Origin: Dactylellina haptotyla | Lineage: Eukaryota; Ascomycota; Orbiliomycetes; Orbiliales; Orbiliaceae | Direction: 5' to 3' | Assembly (NCBI GenBank): GCA_031310005.1 | Contig: CM062381.1 | Location: 806,001 to 870,000, forward strand | Length of the DNA: 64,000 nucleotides | Part shown: piece by piece, positions 1 to 10,890 of the stretch | Layout: the number at the start of each line of letters is the position of its first letter | How positions within the stretch are numbered: position 1 is the first letter of the stretch | Position numbers and translations under genes: made by a program | Notes under the pieces: model-generated | Databases searched by the model: none | Seen by the model: only the letters and a program-made list of their open reading frames with translations | What the model was told of the DNA's origin: nothing

Positions 1-2941
1 ATGTGCCCAGAACATATTGAATTGGAAACCGCGCATTTTAGGGAATCGTGAAACATGCGAAGCATCTTTGAGTTCAGGATAGAAGATACTGCGTATAATG
101 TTTGCAATCTCTGGACGAGCTCGGTGTTGAGTTTCGAGACGAGTAAACGGGAAGTTGGCTTTTACGAGACGCTCGAAGAGGGAAATGTCGAGATCGTATC
201 CTTTCTTAGAATCTCGTTGGAGTTCAAAGGTGTCACAACGAGGGCGCAGCTGCTGATGGTCGCCGATGAGAATTAGTTGCTCAACGTTGGGGTGTAGAGC
301 AGCTAAAACGTGGGATTCGAAAATTGAAGCCGCTTCTTCTACAATGATGATCTTTGGCGCTACCTCTGCAATCGAATTGAGATGTTTTGCGGCTCCGTTG
401 GTCGTGGCTGCGATTATCCGCTTCTCGTTCAAGACGTTGCGGATGCGGGTATCCTTCCAAGATTGAAGTTCGTCCACTATCTTGTTATAAACCATAGCGT
501 TTTCGGCAATGCCAAAGATCTGATCACGCATGGTAGCCTCTCTCCACCAAGTCATGAGGGTATGTCTGTCCTCGGCAGGAAGGTCCCAGATAAGACGACC
601 CTTTTCAGGCATTTGTTCGAGCATCATGGGAAGCGGAGCTTCGTTTTCGGCCCATAAGTGAAATATCTGAGAGTCTGTGGGTGGTTCAACATTCTCATCA
701 GCTGCTAGGAGTAATCCGATCCAACCGTCAGGTACAGTAAAGGCGGCACGATATCCAAATGGATCTTCAGGGTCCCACGGATTTGGCTCATTGTACAAGA
801 CCGCAACAGCATGTATGTCTTGCATTAGCATGGGATTTCCGAATGTTTCAGCATAGGCTTCTTCGATTGGAAGCCATGCGCACTGCAGATTATTCTCGAG
901 GAGGTCGATGGTTTCCTTTGCAGCCGTGAATATGTCTTTCTCATCAGAAATCTCATTGAGAGAAACCGAACGGGTAATTCGAGTATATTGACTCCCAAGA
1001 CGGACAATATGCTCTTGTTTGATGCCCATACCCATAATATTCTCGAGAAATTCGTCGCAGATGTGGTTCTGCTGTGTTATGACTAACATTTTCTCTGAAG
1101 TATAGAGGTAGAAGAGTTTTGCGAGAATATTGCCTATTAAGGTCTTTCCTGTACCTATAAAATCGTATTATTAGCACTTATATATGAAAAAGACCGAATA
1201 TAAAGGAGCTAAGCTTACCGGGAGGACCCTGGATCAGAGCAACCTTGTGCTGTAAAGCGGTGGTGATAGCCCTGCACTGAGCTTTATCCATCGTCATCAT
1301 TGTGCCGCCCTTGACGATGTCTTTTAAAGGTTTATCGGGGGAAATATGTCGTGCTGGTTGCTCAGGATAAAATGATGTTTTTGCGATAGTATCGCCTCTC
1401 CTGAAATGTATAAGCTCCTTGGCAAGCGGGATTTCTCTCATTGCTTGTAGACGGTACAAAATAGGCTCATGCGCAAAGACAGGAGTGTCGACGCAAATTA
1501 ATTTGATCTGAGCGGCGTCTTCAGGTTGTTTAACGACAGCTAACCAGAGTTTTGTCATGAGGAATTGAATCGCCTTCATCCCGTCAAATGTCAAGATAAT
1601 GCAAGGCGGCGTCTCGCGAAGACACTCAGTGTCCTTATTGAGATGACCGAACCCGGCAATTTCGCCATCAACGACAAGACAAGCGAGTGAGTTGTTCTTG
1701 TACGGGAAGTTCGGATCTTCTGAGAGTAGTTTGTGGTAGGAGCCTGGGGAATACTTGAGAGTTTTGGCAAAGCCAGGTTCAGTGAGGTTGAGGCGAATCC
1801 CGAACTTGCGGTGCTTGATACAGCACTCGAAATCCCAACCACCCCACCGGAGATCCTCAAATATCACTCTTGAGCGTTCAGAATGATAATTTGGAGTGAA
1901 CCCTGCTATCTGGTTGTTGATGAAATCGTGGTAGTCGGCGCGGACTTCGTTGAGCATCTCCTCTCGAAGCAAGCGAAAGTGGCAATCGAGATGGGATCCA
2001 ACACGAGCATCTCCTTCGAGCCTGGAAACATCTCGCGGTTTGACTAAGAAAGGCAGAGCCTTGGAATGGATCTCATCGGGAGTAGGCACGATGTTGATCT
2101 CGCGATAACTTTCAAAGTCATTATCGTGACGGCCGCCGGGAACATACCCCTTGATAGATCTCCGATTTGGCACCGCATTACAGTCGCGCCAATACTTCAA
2201 CTTGTGACCGATAAGGCGAAGTTGTTGCGGGGCGGTGACTTCATCGTAGAATTTCTCGAGTACAGCTTGATCGTGGATAATTTCCTCAATGTATTGTGGT
2301 ATCTTGTTGGAAAATTCCACATACTCTTGGAGAAACCAGGCGAAGCCCTCGAGAGCTTCTGGGGTTAGCTTGTCCCTCTTGGTTGCATGCGCCATTGCTT
2401 GGAGAGCTTCCGAACAGTCGAGAACGACTCTTTTCATAATGAGGCGAACTTTATCATCGAAGTTGATAACGTTTAGAGCCTTGTCTTTAGTCCCGTACTT
2501 GTGACCAATAAATATGAAGAACTGGCCAATAAAGTTGTTGAGGAACTCGATGTCATCGAGATTGTGAGAAAGGGCATCTGTGAGATTGAAAAGGCCTGTG
2601 CCAGTGGCGGCGAAATCGCTAATGCATTGCTCTGTAACATCTGGTTCACCAGCTTGTCGAAGGACGGCACGCAGAAATGTTTTTGCGACCTCTCCATCTG
2701 TTACCTTGAGTTCATCACTCATAAACCGTTGGAAGTAGGCTTGAAGACGGGCGAGCTTGCTTGGGCCATGTATTCTGGGATTTGGGAGTAGTCTGTTATG
2801 TGCTGTCCTCGGTGGAGGCGAAGGAACAGAGGAAACACTCGAGCTTGAAGGCTGAGCCCTGTGTGCAGATTGGCTTGCATACCCGTTGCTCTGTTGGCTA
2901 GGTTGACGACCATGGCCGTTGGGTCCTCGTGAGGACGACAT
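1..2941 (-). CDS. SF1 helicase of the Hrr1/SAD-3/ZNFX1 (UPF1-like) type, C-terminal part beyond window
   Basis: Two exons are visible: 2941-1219 and 1154 down to the window edge, joined by a 64-nt intron (1218-1155, GTAAGC...TATAG, phase 1). The junction falls inside the Walker A motif and restores QGPPGTGKT at about residues 569-577. The remaining 384 codons to the edge are fully open. They carry the DEAA-type Walker B (IIVEEAAS), then GDHQQLRP and ETQHRARPEI, which are motifs II, III and IV-like of UPF1-family superfamily 1 helicases. The N-terminal ~550 residues begin with a Ser/Gln-rich tail, followed by the long helical region usual in NFX1-type and RNAi-heterochromatin helicases. Members act in RNA silencing: fission yeast Hrr1 in heterochromatin, Neurospora SAD-3 in meiotic silencing. 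That role here is inferred from family. The ATG at 2941 is the first in frame. The C-terminal RecA domain and any zinc fingers lie outside the window. Confidence 0.93.
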
Positions 2942-5884
2942 CGTGGCAGATTTGCCAGCAGTTATATGTAGATGTGCTCACGATATAGAAGGGCTTTGCA
3001 CTACGACAAATACTGATAGAGTTTGGGTCGTCGCTATCAGCTTCAAGAACTACAAGGCTTGTGATATATGGCGGGCAATACTTACTATGGGAGCGAATTT
3101 GAAGGATATTGTACCCGGATGGAGTATTAGGGGATCACAAAGCTGTGGTTTCGTTGCAGGGGAGAGAAAAGGAAAGAAGGTTGTGGAAGGGGAGGAGGAA
3201 GAAAGAAGGAGAAAGAAGCTGAGAGAGGAAGCGTTTAAGTAGATTGTGTCGATGACGACGTGAGAGATCTTTGTGGAGGGAAGTCCACCAGGAAACGCGC
3301 AAATGCACGATCAGAACCCTCGCTGCGCTACTATGATTCGACCGGTGTATATATTTCCACTTCGACCAAGAAGCCCAGCTTCTAGCCCAGGATATTCTTA
3401 TTAATGGCCTTAATTACTGGCCACCAACTTGTCCGTCCAGACGACTAGACAAACATGGTCGTTCAGGCAATCGAACGGATTGACGTATACGCCAGTCACA
3501 GGCGACTTCGTCCAGAAGTAATCTTATATCTGAAAGAGGTGACCTGATAAGTACTTGTCAATACCTCCCCGCACTTAATAACGAACTCCTCTAACGGTGT
3601 CGAACGAAGGAATGGCGACCAACCTCACTCTCAATTGGCTTAGCGGGACCGTTTGTGATAGTGGGAAGCGATATTCGGACTGATATCGATAGGCATGCCT
3701 GAGTCAAGCTGCAATTTCAGGCACCAAAAGCCGTGCCTGAAGGTAACCGCTGGTACCGCTCTCAGAGCCGAGCCCGCCCTAGCCACATGCGATTGTTCAA
3801 TAGTCTGCCGGAAACCGCGCGGCTTCATCATAAGATTATGGAATATCGTCTGCGGATTCAGTCGAATTCATACCAAAATCTTGGTCAGTACGCGTTTTTT
3901 TGGAGCACCGGGTCAGGATTCGCACTGGAGGAACACTGGTGGTTCCATTTGTTCGAAATTCCATGCAAGTTGCGCCGCTACTTACTAACAGGTATCGGTC
4001 GAATCTGCTCCCCCAACTAACATTTCCGGGCAAAAATTAGGAAAAAGAAATCGATTCGCCCTTTGGTACTCCTACGGCTACAGCTGCCTGGGTAGACGTT
4101 CGAGACCCTCGTTCACAGACTGGCTGGCCATGCCTTGCATCCACTGCACATGCTGCTTTTATAAAACCGTCGGCGCGTAATTGCAAGTCCACGCGAAAAA
4201 GCAAAAGCATCCTGTTGGATTTTGGCGATGCAACGCAAACCTTTGTCATTGACCATTCAAACAACGACGCACAGGCTGCTGGCCGGTACTTGCATATCTG
4301 AGACATAATGCAAGGAAATCCGACGGAAAGGCACATGTTGTGTTACAATTACGGTGCTTGAGTGGAGTGACGTTATTCTTTTCTACCTGAATTTGGTTTA
4401 TTTTCTGGAGATGATTGGTTCTCGAACTACATTTAGATCACACAACACCAAAGCAGCTGGTGTCCAGCTCTGGAATGTAAACTAACTAATAGTAGAGAAG
4501 GATAAAAAACATCAGAAACCCCAGAAGGAACCAAGCTAATCTGTGAGACGTGTATCCAGTTTATACAAAAGGTCATAGAGATAATTAGTACTAATAATGT
4601 GATCGGCCAAAAAAAGCCCACACTTTTCAATTCAACTTCCTAGCTTGCTCTCGCTCTTTTGTCAATTTAAAAAAGACAACTGCCCCCCTCAATATAGTAT
4701 CCTATCGATAATGTGGAAAGCGTTCGATCTTGCGAGCTCGCTTACCTTGTCTCGTAAACCAGCCGCGAAGCACGAAGCGCTTACCTACCCTACGATCAGG
4801 CGGAGATTACATTCGATTTTCTACCACCGGCCAATGAATTTCTGCGCGGCGCCCTTCGTGGTCTCAACTTACTAGTCGATCGATAAAACTAAGGAAAGGC
4901 ACTGGCCAGGCGTAGTACTAGTAGGCGACATTGTGCTTTTCGAGGCAGTGTTAAATCAGTTTAAATATGAGATCTCACAATGTAAAGATATATAATATGT
5001 ATGGATTCTGTACCAGTATAACTAGATGATTAGATCTAACGTAGTGCCCAATCTGCTAATAGTAGTAGAAATTTTGGAAGAAAATTCTTCGTCAAGCCAA
5101 ATCCTCGGACTTCTGATGCCGGTACGAATGCGTAAGGTTTATACAAGTACTCGCAGTTACTTGGAACCGCCGCTTAAAATGGCCCATGCGCACCACCTCA
5201 ATTTGTTGCCGCACTAAACTAACCAACACGCTACCGAAATTGTGCGAAATAACAAATCTCTCGAGCCAACAGAGCCAAGCCAGTCTTCATAACGGAATAT
5301 GCTCCCTGCATTGCAGAGACTGGGTAGCTCTATCTACCGCGCAGACTCGGCAAGCCTCCCCTTGGTGAAGCGGTGAAGGAGTGGAGATGAAATCTAGTTT
5401 TGATTTGACCACACACGACCACAAGCTCCAGAGCTGCAGAGAGAGAAGACCCTAGATCAGGTTTTGCAGGCCCATGCGGGATGACATGACAGGCCTGGAA
5501 ATTAGAGCGCCCGGGTGAGCTCCGTCAGCGTCGCAGCAGCTTTCAGCTCGCAAACACCACACCAAAAACCAGAACATCGGACGAAAACTCGCCCACCCCG
5601 CCACCTGCCCCATTCCCCAAAACTCGTACATTCCTCTTCATTCCAGTCGCCTGGCGTCCACGTCTGCCCGTACACCTCCGGACGGCATCTACGGGAGTCG
5701 CCTGTGCGCGTATATCCCGCGCATACAGCTTTCGTCCATGGTTTCTTCCCCTGCTGCTTGACTGTCTGGTTCCCGCCGTCGTCGTCGTCCGCAGCAGCAG
5801 CAGCTTCACGTTGTCGTGTAACCGCCAACGACAACAACAACGACAACAACACCACCGCAAACGTAACACTGCTGCTGGGCGAAA
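2942..5884. other. Intergenic region between divergent genes
   Basis: This is about 2.9 kb between the divergently transcribed helicase and membrane-protein genes. I see no coding exon with a plausible start and codon pattern. The part next to the helicase (3150-3240) is purine-rich on the plus strand, which gives a pyrimidine-rich stretch before the helicase ATG. The part from about 5500 is C-rich and ends in CAA/CAAC repeats (about 5828-5857), just before the next ATG. This is probably the 5' leader of the membrane protein. Confidence 0.6.
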
Positions 5885-7997
5885 ATGTCAAGTAATTTCA
5901 GCACCTTCACCCGCGGTAACGAATCGAACTCCTTCCACGCTGCCTCCCGCCCGCCCCGACAGCCCCGGCTGAAGAAGCAGACGTCAATCGGGAACCTTGT
6001 CGAGTCCATATCTCGTGCTACCTCTGCTGCCTACGATAGCTTCATCGGCAGCACTACGGACGATGAAGACGACGGCGACATAATCCCGGTTGGAATCCTA
6101 CGTAGACGGAGCGGGATAGTGGGCTTTGTCAGCGATGTTGGAAGCTTGCTGAGCCCCAGGAGAGATGTTACGGAGCGTTTAGTGAGGTATTGGTGGAGCA
6201 GGGCATTTCTTCTCGTCTTGTTGCCTGCGGGCGTTGTAGGTCCTACCTGTTTCGACGTAGCTATCGAGATATTGAGGTTGATATCTGTGACAGGTTGTCG
6301 GCTGGTGCGCGATCCCGTTACCCATCACCATAAAACCTAACACGAGCACCGAGAATACGATCGTGACGTCTATCGTCGATGCTATACTACACATGATATG
6401 GCCTGAGAAGCATTTCCATAGCGAGTCAAATGTTTCGTACAATCAAACTTCGGCCACCCTTGATGATGGTGATCCGGCATCTGGCTCACCGGGTCACGGA
6501 AAAGCACTTGTGGAAATCCACTGGTGGTTCTTTCTGCTCGTCTACTATGGCTTCTATCTTCTGATGGGGTTGTTCTACATGACTAGTCTTTTCAATCTCT
6601 ATAATCTAAACTGGTACGATTTACCGTCGCATCTGGAGATGAATTGGTGCTAATGTTTGATATGTGTAGGTGGCCGGCTCGCCTCGGTGGTCCTGCGACT
6701 TATCTGCTATCCTGGTCCATCTCCGTCGCCATCGGTATCCCGATATACTACTTCGCCCGCCCTCTCGCACACCTAAACATCACATGGATCTTGCTAACAT
6801 TCATCACAATGTGCCTCCCCGCCGTAATCGCTTTTATCGTCCTCCACGCCGAGGACCGACATTCATCTCTCCGCTACCACCAACCATCGGCATATCTAAA
6901 CGCCAGCTCTAATCGCACACAGAATCAAAATACTGCCATGCTTGATGACGAGGTCATAGAAGACGAACTCGACCCAAACGAATCGACTTCGTTGCTATCA
7001 TACGGCAACATCTTTACCCGCACTCGCTCGTCCTCAAATGCTTCCAGCGATACATATCCACCGCGTAACACCCCGTTCACTCGCTTAACACGAACGATCC
7101 GGCGCCGCACCCGATGGATTCCTTACTCTTACATTCGATTCCTCTGGTTCTGCGCTGCGATTCTCCTCGGTCTCGTCGCTTTTGTTCTAGGAGAGCTATA
7201 CGCCGAAATTTACCTTAGAACGCTACCGCACAGCAACAAAGAGACGGTTATATACGTCTACTCCTGGGTCGGCACCATCCTAGCGCTAGACGGCATCACC
7301 GGCTACATCCTCAGCTCCCAAGTCCAAAGCTACCCGTTAGAATTCGTCTTCAAGCTCTACTTCAGCTTAACCTACTACGTACGGTCCCCAAAAATGTGTA
7401 TATATTTCAAATAGAATTATACTAACGAGACCGGAAAAACAATAGACCTACATCCGAACGCTATACGCTCGCCTCCGCTCGCCCTCGCAGTTTGCAATCC
7501 TCCAGCTCCTATCCTCATCTATCGCCATCCTCCTACAACCGCTGTACATCTCACACACCTTCCACCGCTTCATGACCTACCTCGGCTTCACCTCAACAAC
7601 CTACTCCGAACACGTCAAACTCACCGGCCGCTCATTCTACCTCCGCGGCCTGTCAGAGAACGTCTCGATGCTTGCCTTTCTGGGGTGTATCGTGGTTCTA
7701 CACTACGGCTCCAACAGGGAGGTATATCCATACCTGTCATTCCGAGATACGAATGTGATGGAGGACGGGTATACGTTCGAACTCACATTCTTTGCGTCCC
7801 TGATAACCTGGGCGTTGGAGATTCTCAGCGGGTGGTGTGTTAGGAGGATATTCTGGTTCGGGTGGGAGTTTGGGGTTACCGGAGAGGGTAAGCGGGATTT
7901 GGTCGATTTCGAGGGCTTGTTGGTTGCGAGTATTGCGGTCATGGTGCACGCGTTGATGAATATGCTGATGAGTATTATTCGGTTGAAGTTTGAGTAG
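5885..7997 (+). CDS. Polytopic membrane protein of unknown function, four exons
   Basis: The exon model is 5885-6235, 6294-6613, 6670-7378 and 7446-7997, with introns of 58, 56 and 67 nt (phases 0, 2, 0). All junctions are GT-AG and keep the frame, giving 643 residues. The first ~100 residues are polar and Ser-rich with an acidic patch. They are followed by about ten hydrophobic segments, starting at about residue 110 (AFLLVLLPAGV), including YLLSWSISVAIGIPIYYF and ITWILLTFITMCLPAVIAF, and ending in SIAVMVHALMNMLMSII near the C-terminus. A long polar loop, Ser/Thr-rich with an acidic patch (EDELDPNES), separates the first and second halves. The ATG sits in AAAATGT, a good fungal context, after an AC-rich leader. 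I do not recognise a named family, so a transporter or scaffold role cannot be told apart from sequence alone. Confidence 0.85.
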
Positions 7998-8448
7998 ATT
8001 TCTCGTTACCGCTCGGGTAGACGATTGATATCAGGGAATCGTAGATGATGCATTTGTATACACCCTTTTTGACAGCTTTTTTTGGTTTTGATTTGTATTT
8101 TTGAGCGGGTCTTGTTAGCGGTTTACTTTTTTTTTTTTTTTGAGCATCACCGCTGTGTTAATAGATTTTAAATTCTGGATGCATTGCGGATATAAATCTT
8201 GAAGAGATAGCTAGGTAGATAATCTGGCTATGAACAACGTGATTCGAACCGTCATACTGGAACAATAGAATTAATGGTGTGGTATAAAGACTATCCGCTG
8301 AAGAAACTCCAAACCGACAGCACAAGATGGAGACTGCGTCTCCACTTCCGCCGGGCTTACAAAGGAAAAGGGAATATAAACTCGTCGAGCTTGGTAATGC
8401 GATAATGTTCAAAAAGGCAAGGCAACAAAAAGCTATATTCTAATAATA
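7998..8448. other. Short region between convergent genes with T-run
   Basis: This is the 3' flank shared by the membrane-protein gene (plus) and MTC1 (minus). It contains an uninterrupted run of about 15 T at about 8127-8141 and AT-rich sequence on both sides. Nothing coding is seen. Confidence 0.6.
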
Positions 8449-10060
8449 CTACAGCACACCCGCCTCACCTCCCAGATTCACCTCGGTCCTACCCTCCAAA
8501 TCTACCTCCTTACCCTTGCCCAGCCCTTCACCGACACCCATCCTCTTACTAACGTACCTCTGTGCTACAATGCCCACAGCCAAAGCAATCGTCTCCTCCA
8601 TCCACTCGGCAATCCACTCCCGCGGGTCCACTGCGCCGTTCGCAAGGCCGATCTGCACGTCCTCGGGTAGCTCTTCAAACTCGGCGTCCATCCAATCCCC
8701 CCATTTCGCAGGACACGTCTGGCTCATAGTCGTAAACTCAAGGTTGTGCTTCTGATCGAGCAAGTGTATCGCAAAGCTCATCACCTCCTCGACATCGTCA
8801 TCATCGTCACCATCTTCCGTCTTCGTCTGGAGGATGGTTGTGAAAGGGCACGGGTATACCACAGGTTGAAGGGATAGGAAGATATCGCTCTTCCTGACGG
8901 GATTATTGGGATCCATGTCGGCCTGCTTCTTTTCGAAAGTAGGGCTCCGCTGGGCGAATTCCTGGGCGAACCCCTCGGCGGTGGCTTTGCAAAGCTTCAC
9001 GCCGGCTTCCAGGCCCTTTATTGAGCTTAGTTCGCGCTTGCGTTCCTCGCGCCACCAGGGTCCACCGCCCCAGCCGGCGGTGAGGGAGGAGTTTCGTTTG
9101 TTCTGTGCTTCGGAGCCGCGTTGGATGACGAGGAGGTCGCCGCCTTCAACTTGTTGCATGACGCGGGAGAAGACGTGGTGGATTATGGGGTCGATGGAGG
9201 GGTAGTTTTGCAGGTCGTGGGTGGTGTGGATGTGCAAGCGTTCGTGGGCGGAGATGGGAGGCGCGATGTGGTGGAGGAGAGTTGTGAAGGTTGGCAGGGC
9301 ACGTTTTTGGAGGTCGCCAGCTGGGGTCAATATCATGTTAGTTTCAACCTGCAAGAGGGGGGTTGTATAGATATAGAGCTAGAGAAGAAGAAAAAGTGGA
9401 GGGTGCTGACGTACTCAGATCTTTGAGGCCGGAGACAGTGCCGGAGACCTGTTTGGTCCAGCGTTGAGCTTCCTCAGAAGATTGGATTTCCTTGTAGACA
9501 GACTGGGCGGTGGATTGGGCAGCCGTAGCAGCAGCAGAGGCAGTATTCCAGATACCACCCCACCAGCTGCCTTGCTGCTGATCATGTTGCTGGTGCCCAC
9601 CGCGGGGTGGTTTTCCAGCCTTTTGTCGGGAGGCATCCTTGAGTTCGGTCAGCTCGTCCTCCTCGTCCTCGTCCTCCTCATCTTCATCATCGTCGTCGTC
9701 TTCGTCATCGTCTTCCTCCTCGCTTTCTACCTTGGCCTGTTTGGAGATAGGGGCCCGAGCAGCTGCAGCTTTCTTCCTCAAGCTCTCCGAGCTAGGTTTG
9801 GCACCTGAATTTAGGTTCGTGGAGCTCAGGCGAGGGGTGACAGATCGTGAAGGGGTGCGATATTCCGCTGTTAGGCCCTCGATCTCGGCGAAGAGAGCTT
9901 TCTCGTTTGGGTCGTCAGCGGAAAGGGAGGCACGCGGTTTGGCTCCAGTTTCGGGCTTGGTGGGGGAGGATATGTCGTCGATGCCAGCGAAGAGGGAATC
10001 GATATCCGTATTTTTGGAGATGGACGGGTTCTGTTTCGGGGGGGCCTTTTTGGGAGGCAT
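8449..10060 (-). CDS. MTC1: Maintenance of telomere capping protein 1 homologue (DUF5427 family)
   Basis: Two exons, 10060-9415 and 9320-8449, are separated by a 94-nt intron (GTACGT...CCCCAG, phase 1), giving 505 residues. A nearer AG at 9349-9350 would bring in a stop at once, so 9321-9322 is the acceptor. The protein starts MPPKKAPPK and has a conserved short N-terminal motif (DIDSLFAGIDDI, residues 19-30). An almost purely acidic tract follows (112-136), then the Trp/Ala segment GSWWGGIWNTASAAATAA (165-182) and the family core RALPTFTTLLHHIAPPISAHE just after the junction. Order, length and core match fungal MTC1, a cytosolic or COPI-linked protein whose yeast mutant was found in a telomere-capping screen. 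The molecular role is unknown. The frame stays open upstream to 10336 but has no ATG there. Its 5' end lies about 830 bp from the divergent disordered-protein gene. Confidence 0.88.
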
Positions 10061-10890
10061 TGTGGAAGTTGAGTTTTGTTGCAGAAGAGAGGAGGTTGGG
10101 GGGAGAGGTGGTGACGATGATGCCGGGTTTCGTGATGGCGGAGTGGGCGGGCGGTGGTGTGTCGACGGCGTGGGATGTTTTGTTGTGTGTCGTAGGCGGG
10201 GAGCTACCCTTGTCGGCGTGTTTAGCGAGTGCTCAGATGTGCGTTGCGGCCGGGTACATCTGGGCACTATGTCTCGGATGCTGTGTAACCGGCGCCCGAT
10301 TTGGGCGTGTGGTATTCTGTGCGTTGCAACCCTCAAATACGGCTATAACTTTGAATATGGTAGGTAATAGAGGTTTACTGATGAGGATTGGTACTCTGGT
10401 ATGGAGAATTTGATGACATTAATATCGTTTGATTTGGTAACACTAAGCAGTCGTCAGTGTATGGGTTCAGCCCTTCTTCTCTCTGTTTATCAAGACAGTT
10501 GCAGCTGTTATATGGCTATGCTCTATAGACGTCTGTCAAGATAGTGACAGCTAGACGTAGGGTCTTTTGTAGAATATAGAATCTAAGAGAATACTTATTA
10601 GTTTAGTAAGTTATAACAAGGGCACCCGAGATTGGGAGGCTGGTGCTATCAATAGCTGGACGTAGCTTAAAGCACCTTCAAAGCGTAGTAAACAGAGCCG
10701 TACTACGGCCCCGGCGTCCAGTCCTAGGTGCCCCAGAGGGTCCCAGTGGCCCGGCTGATGCCCGTGAATAAGACCTTGAGAATACTCTCCGACCCGCTAT
10801 AGCTTGATCTCTTCATCAACATCATCACCATCGCCAACCACTACCCCGAGTAAGCTTCAATAGGACCCCCGAGTAAACCAGCCTTTTACA
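10061..10890. other. Divergent promoter region
   Basis: This is the shared upstream region of MTC1 (minus) and the SIM-rich gene (plus). It contains an imperfect direct repeat, tcaagacagttgcagct (about 10490) against tcaagatagtgacagct (about 10535), and a TC-rich patch at 10470-10487. I see no exon. The 10061-10336 part is G/C-rich and open in the MTC1 frame, which probably reflects composition. Confidence 0.5.

Noticed and set aside
2919-3242. Plus-strand frame ending in an Arg/Glu-rich stretch upstream of the helicase
   Set aside because: The charged end comes from a purine-rich leader region and there is no protein-like pattern.
9464-10413. Long plus-strand frames with poly-Ser runs opposite MTC1
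   Set aside because: They are the reverse complement of the acidic tract and basic N-terminus of MTC1.
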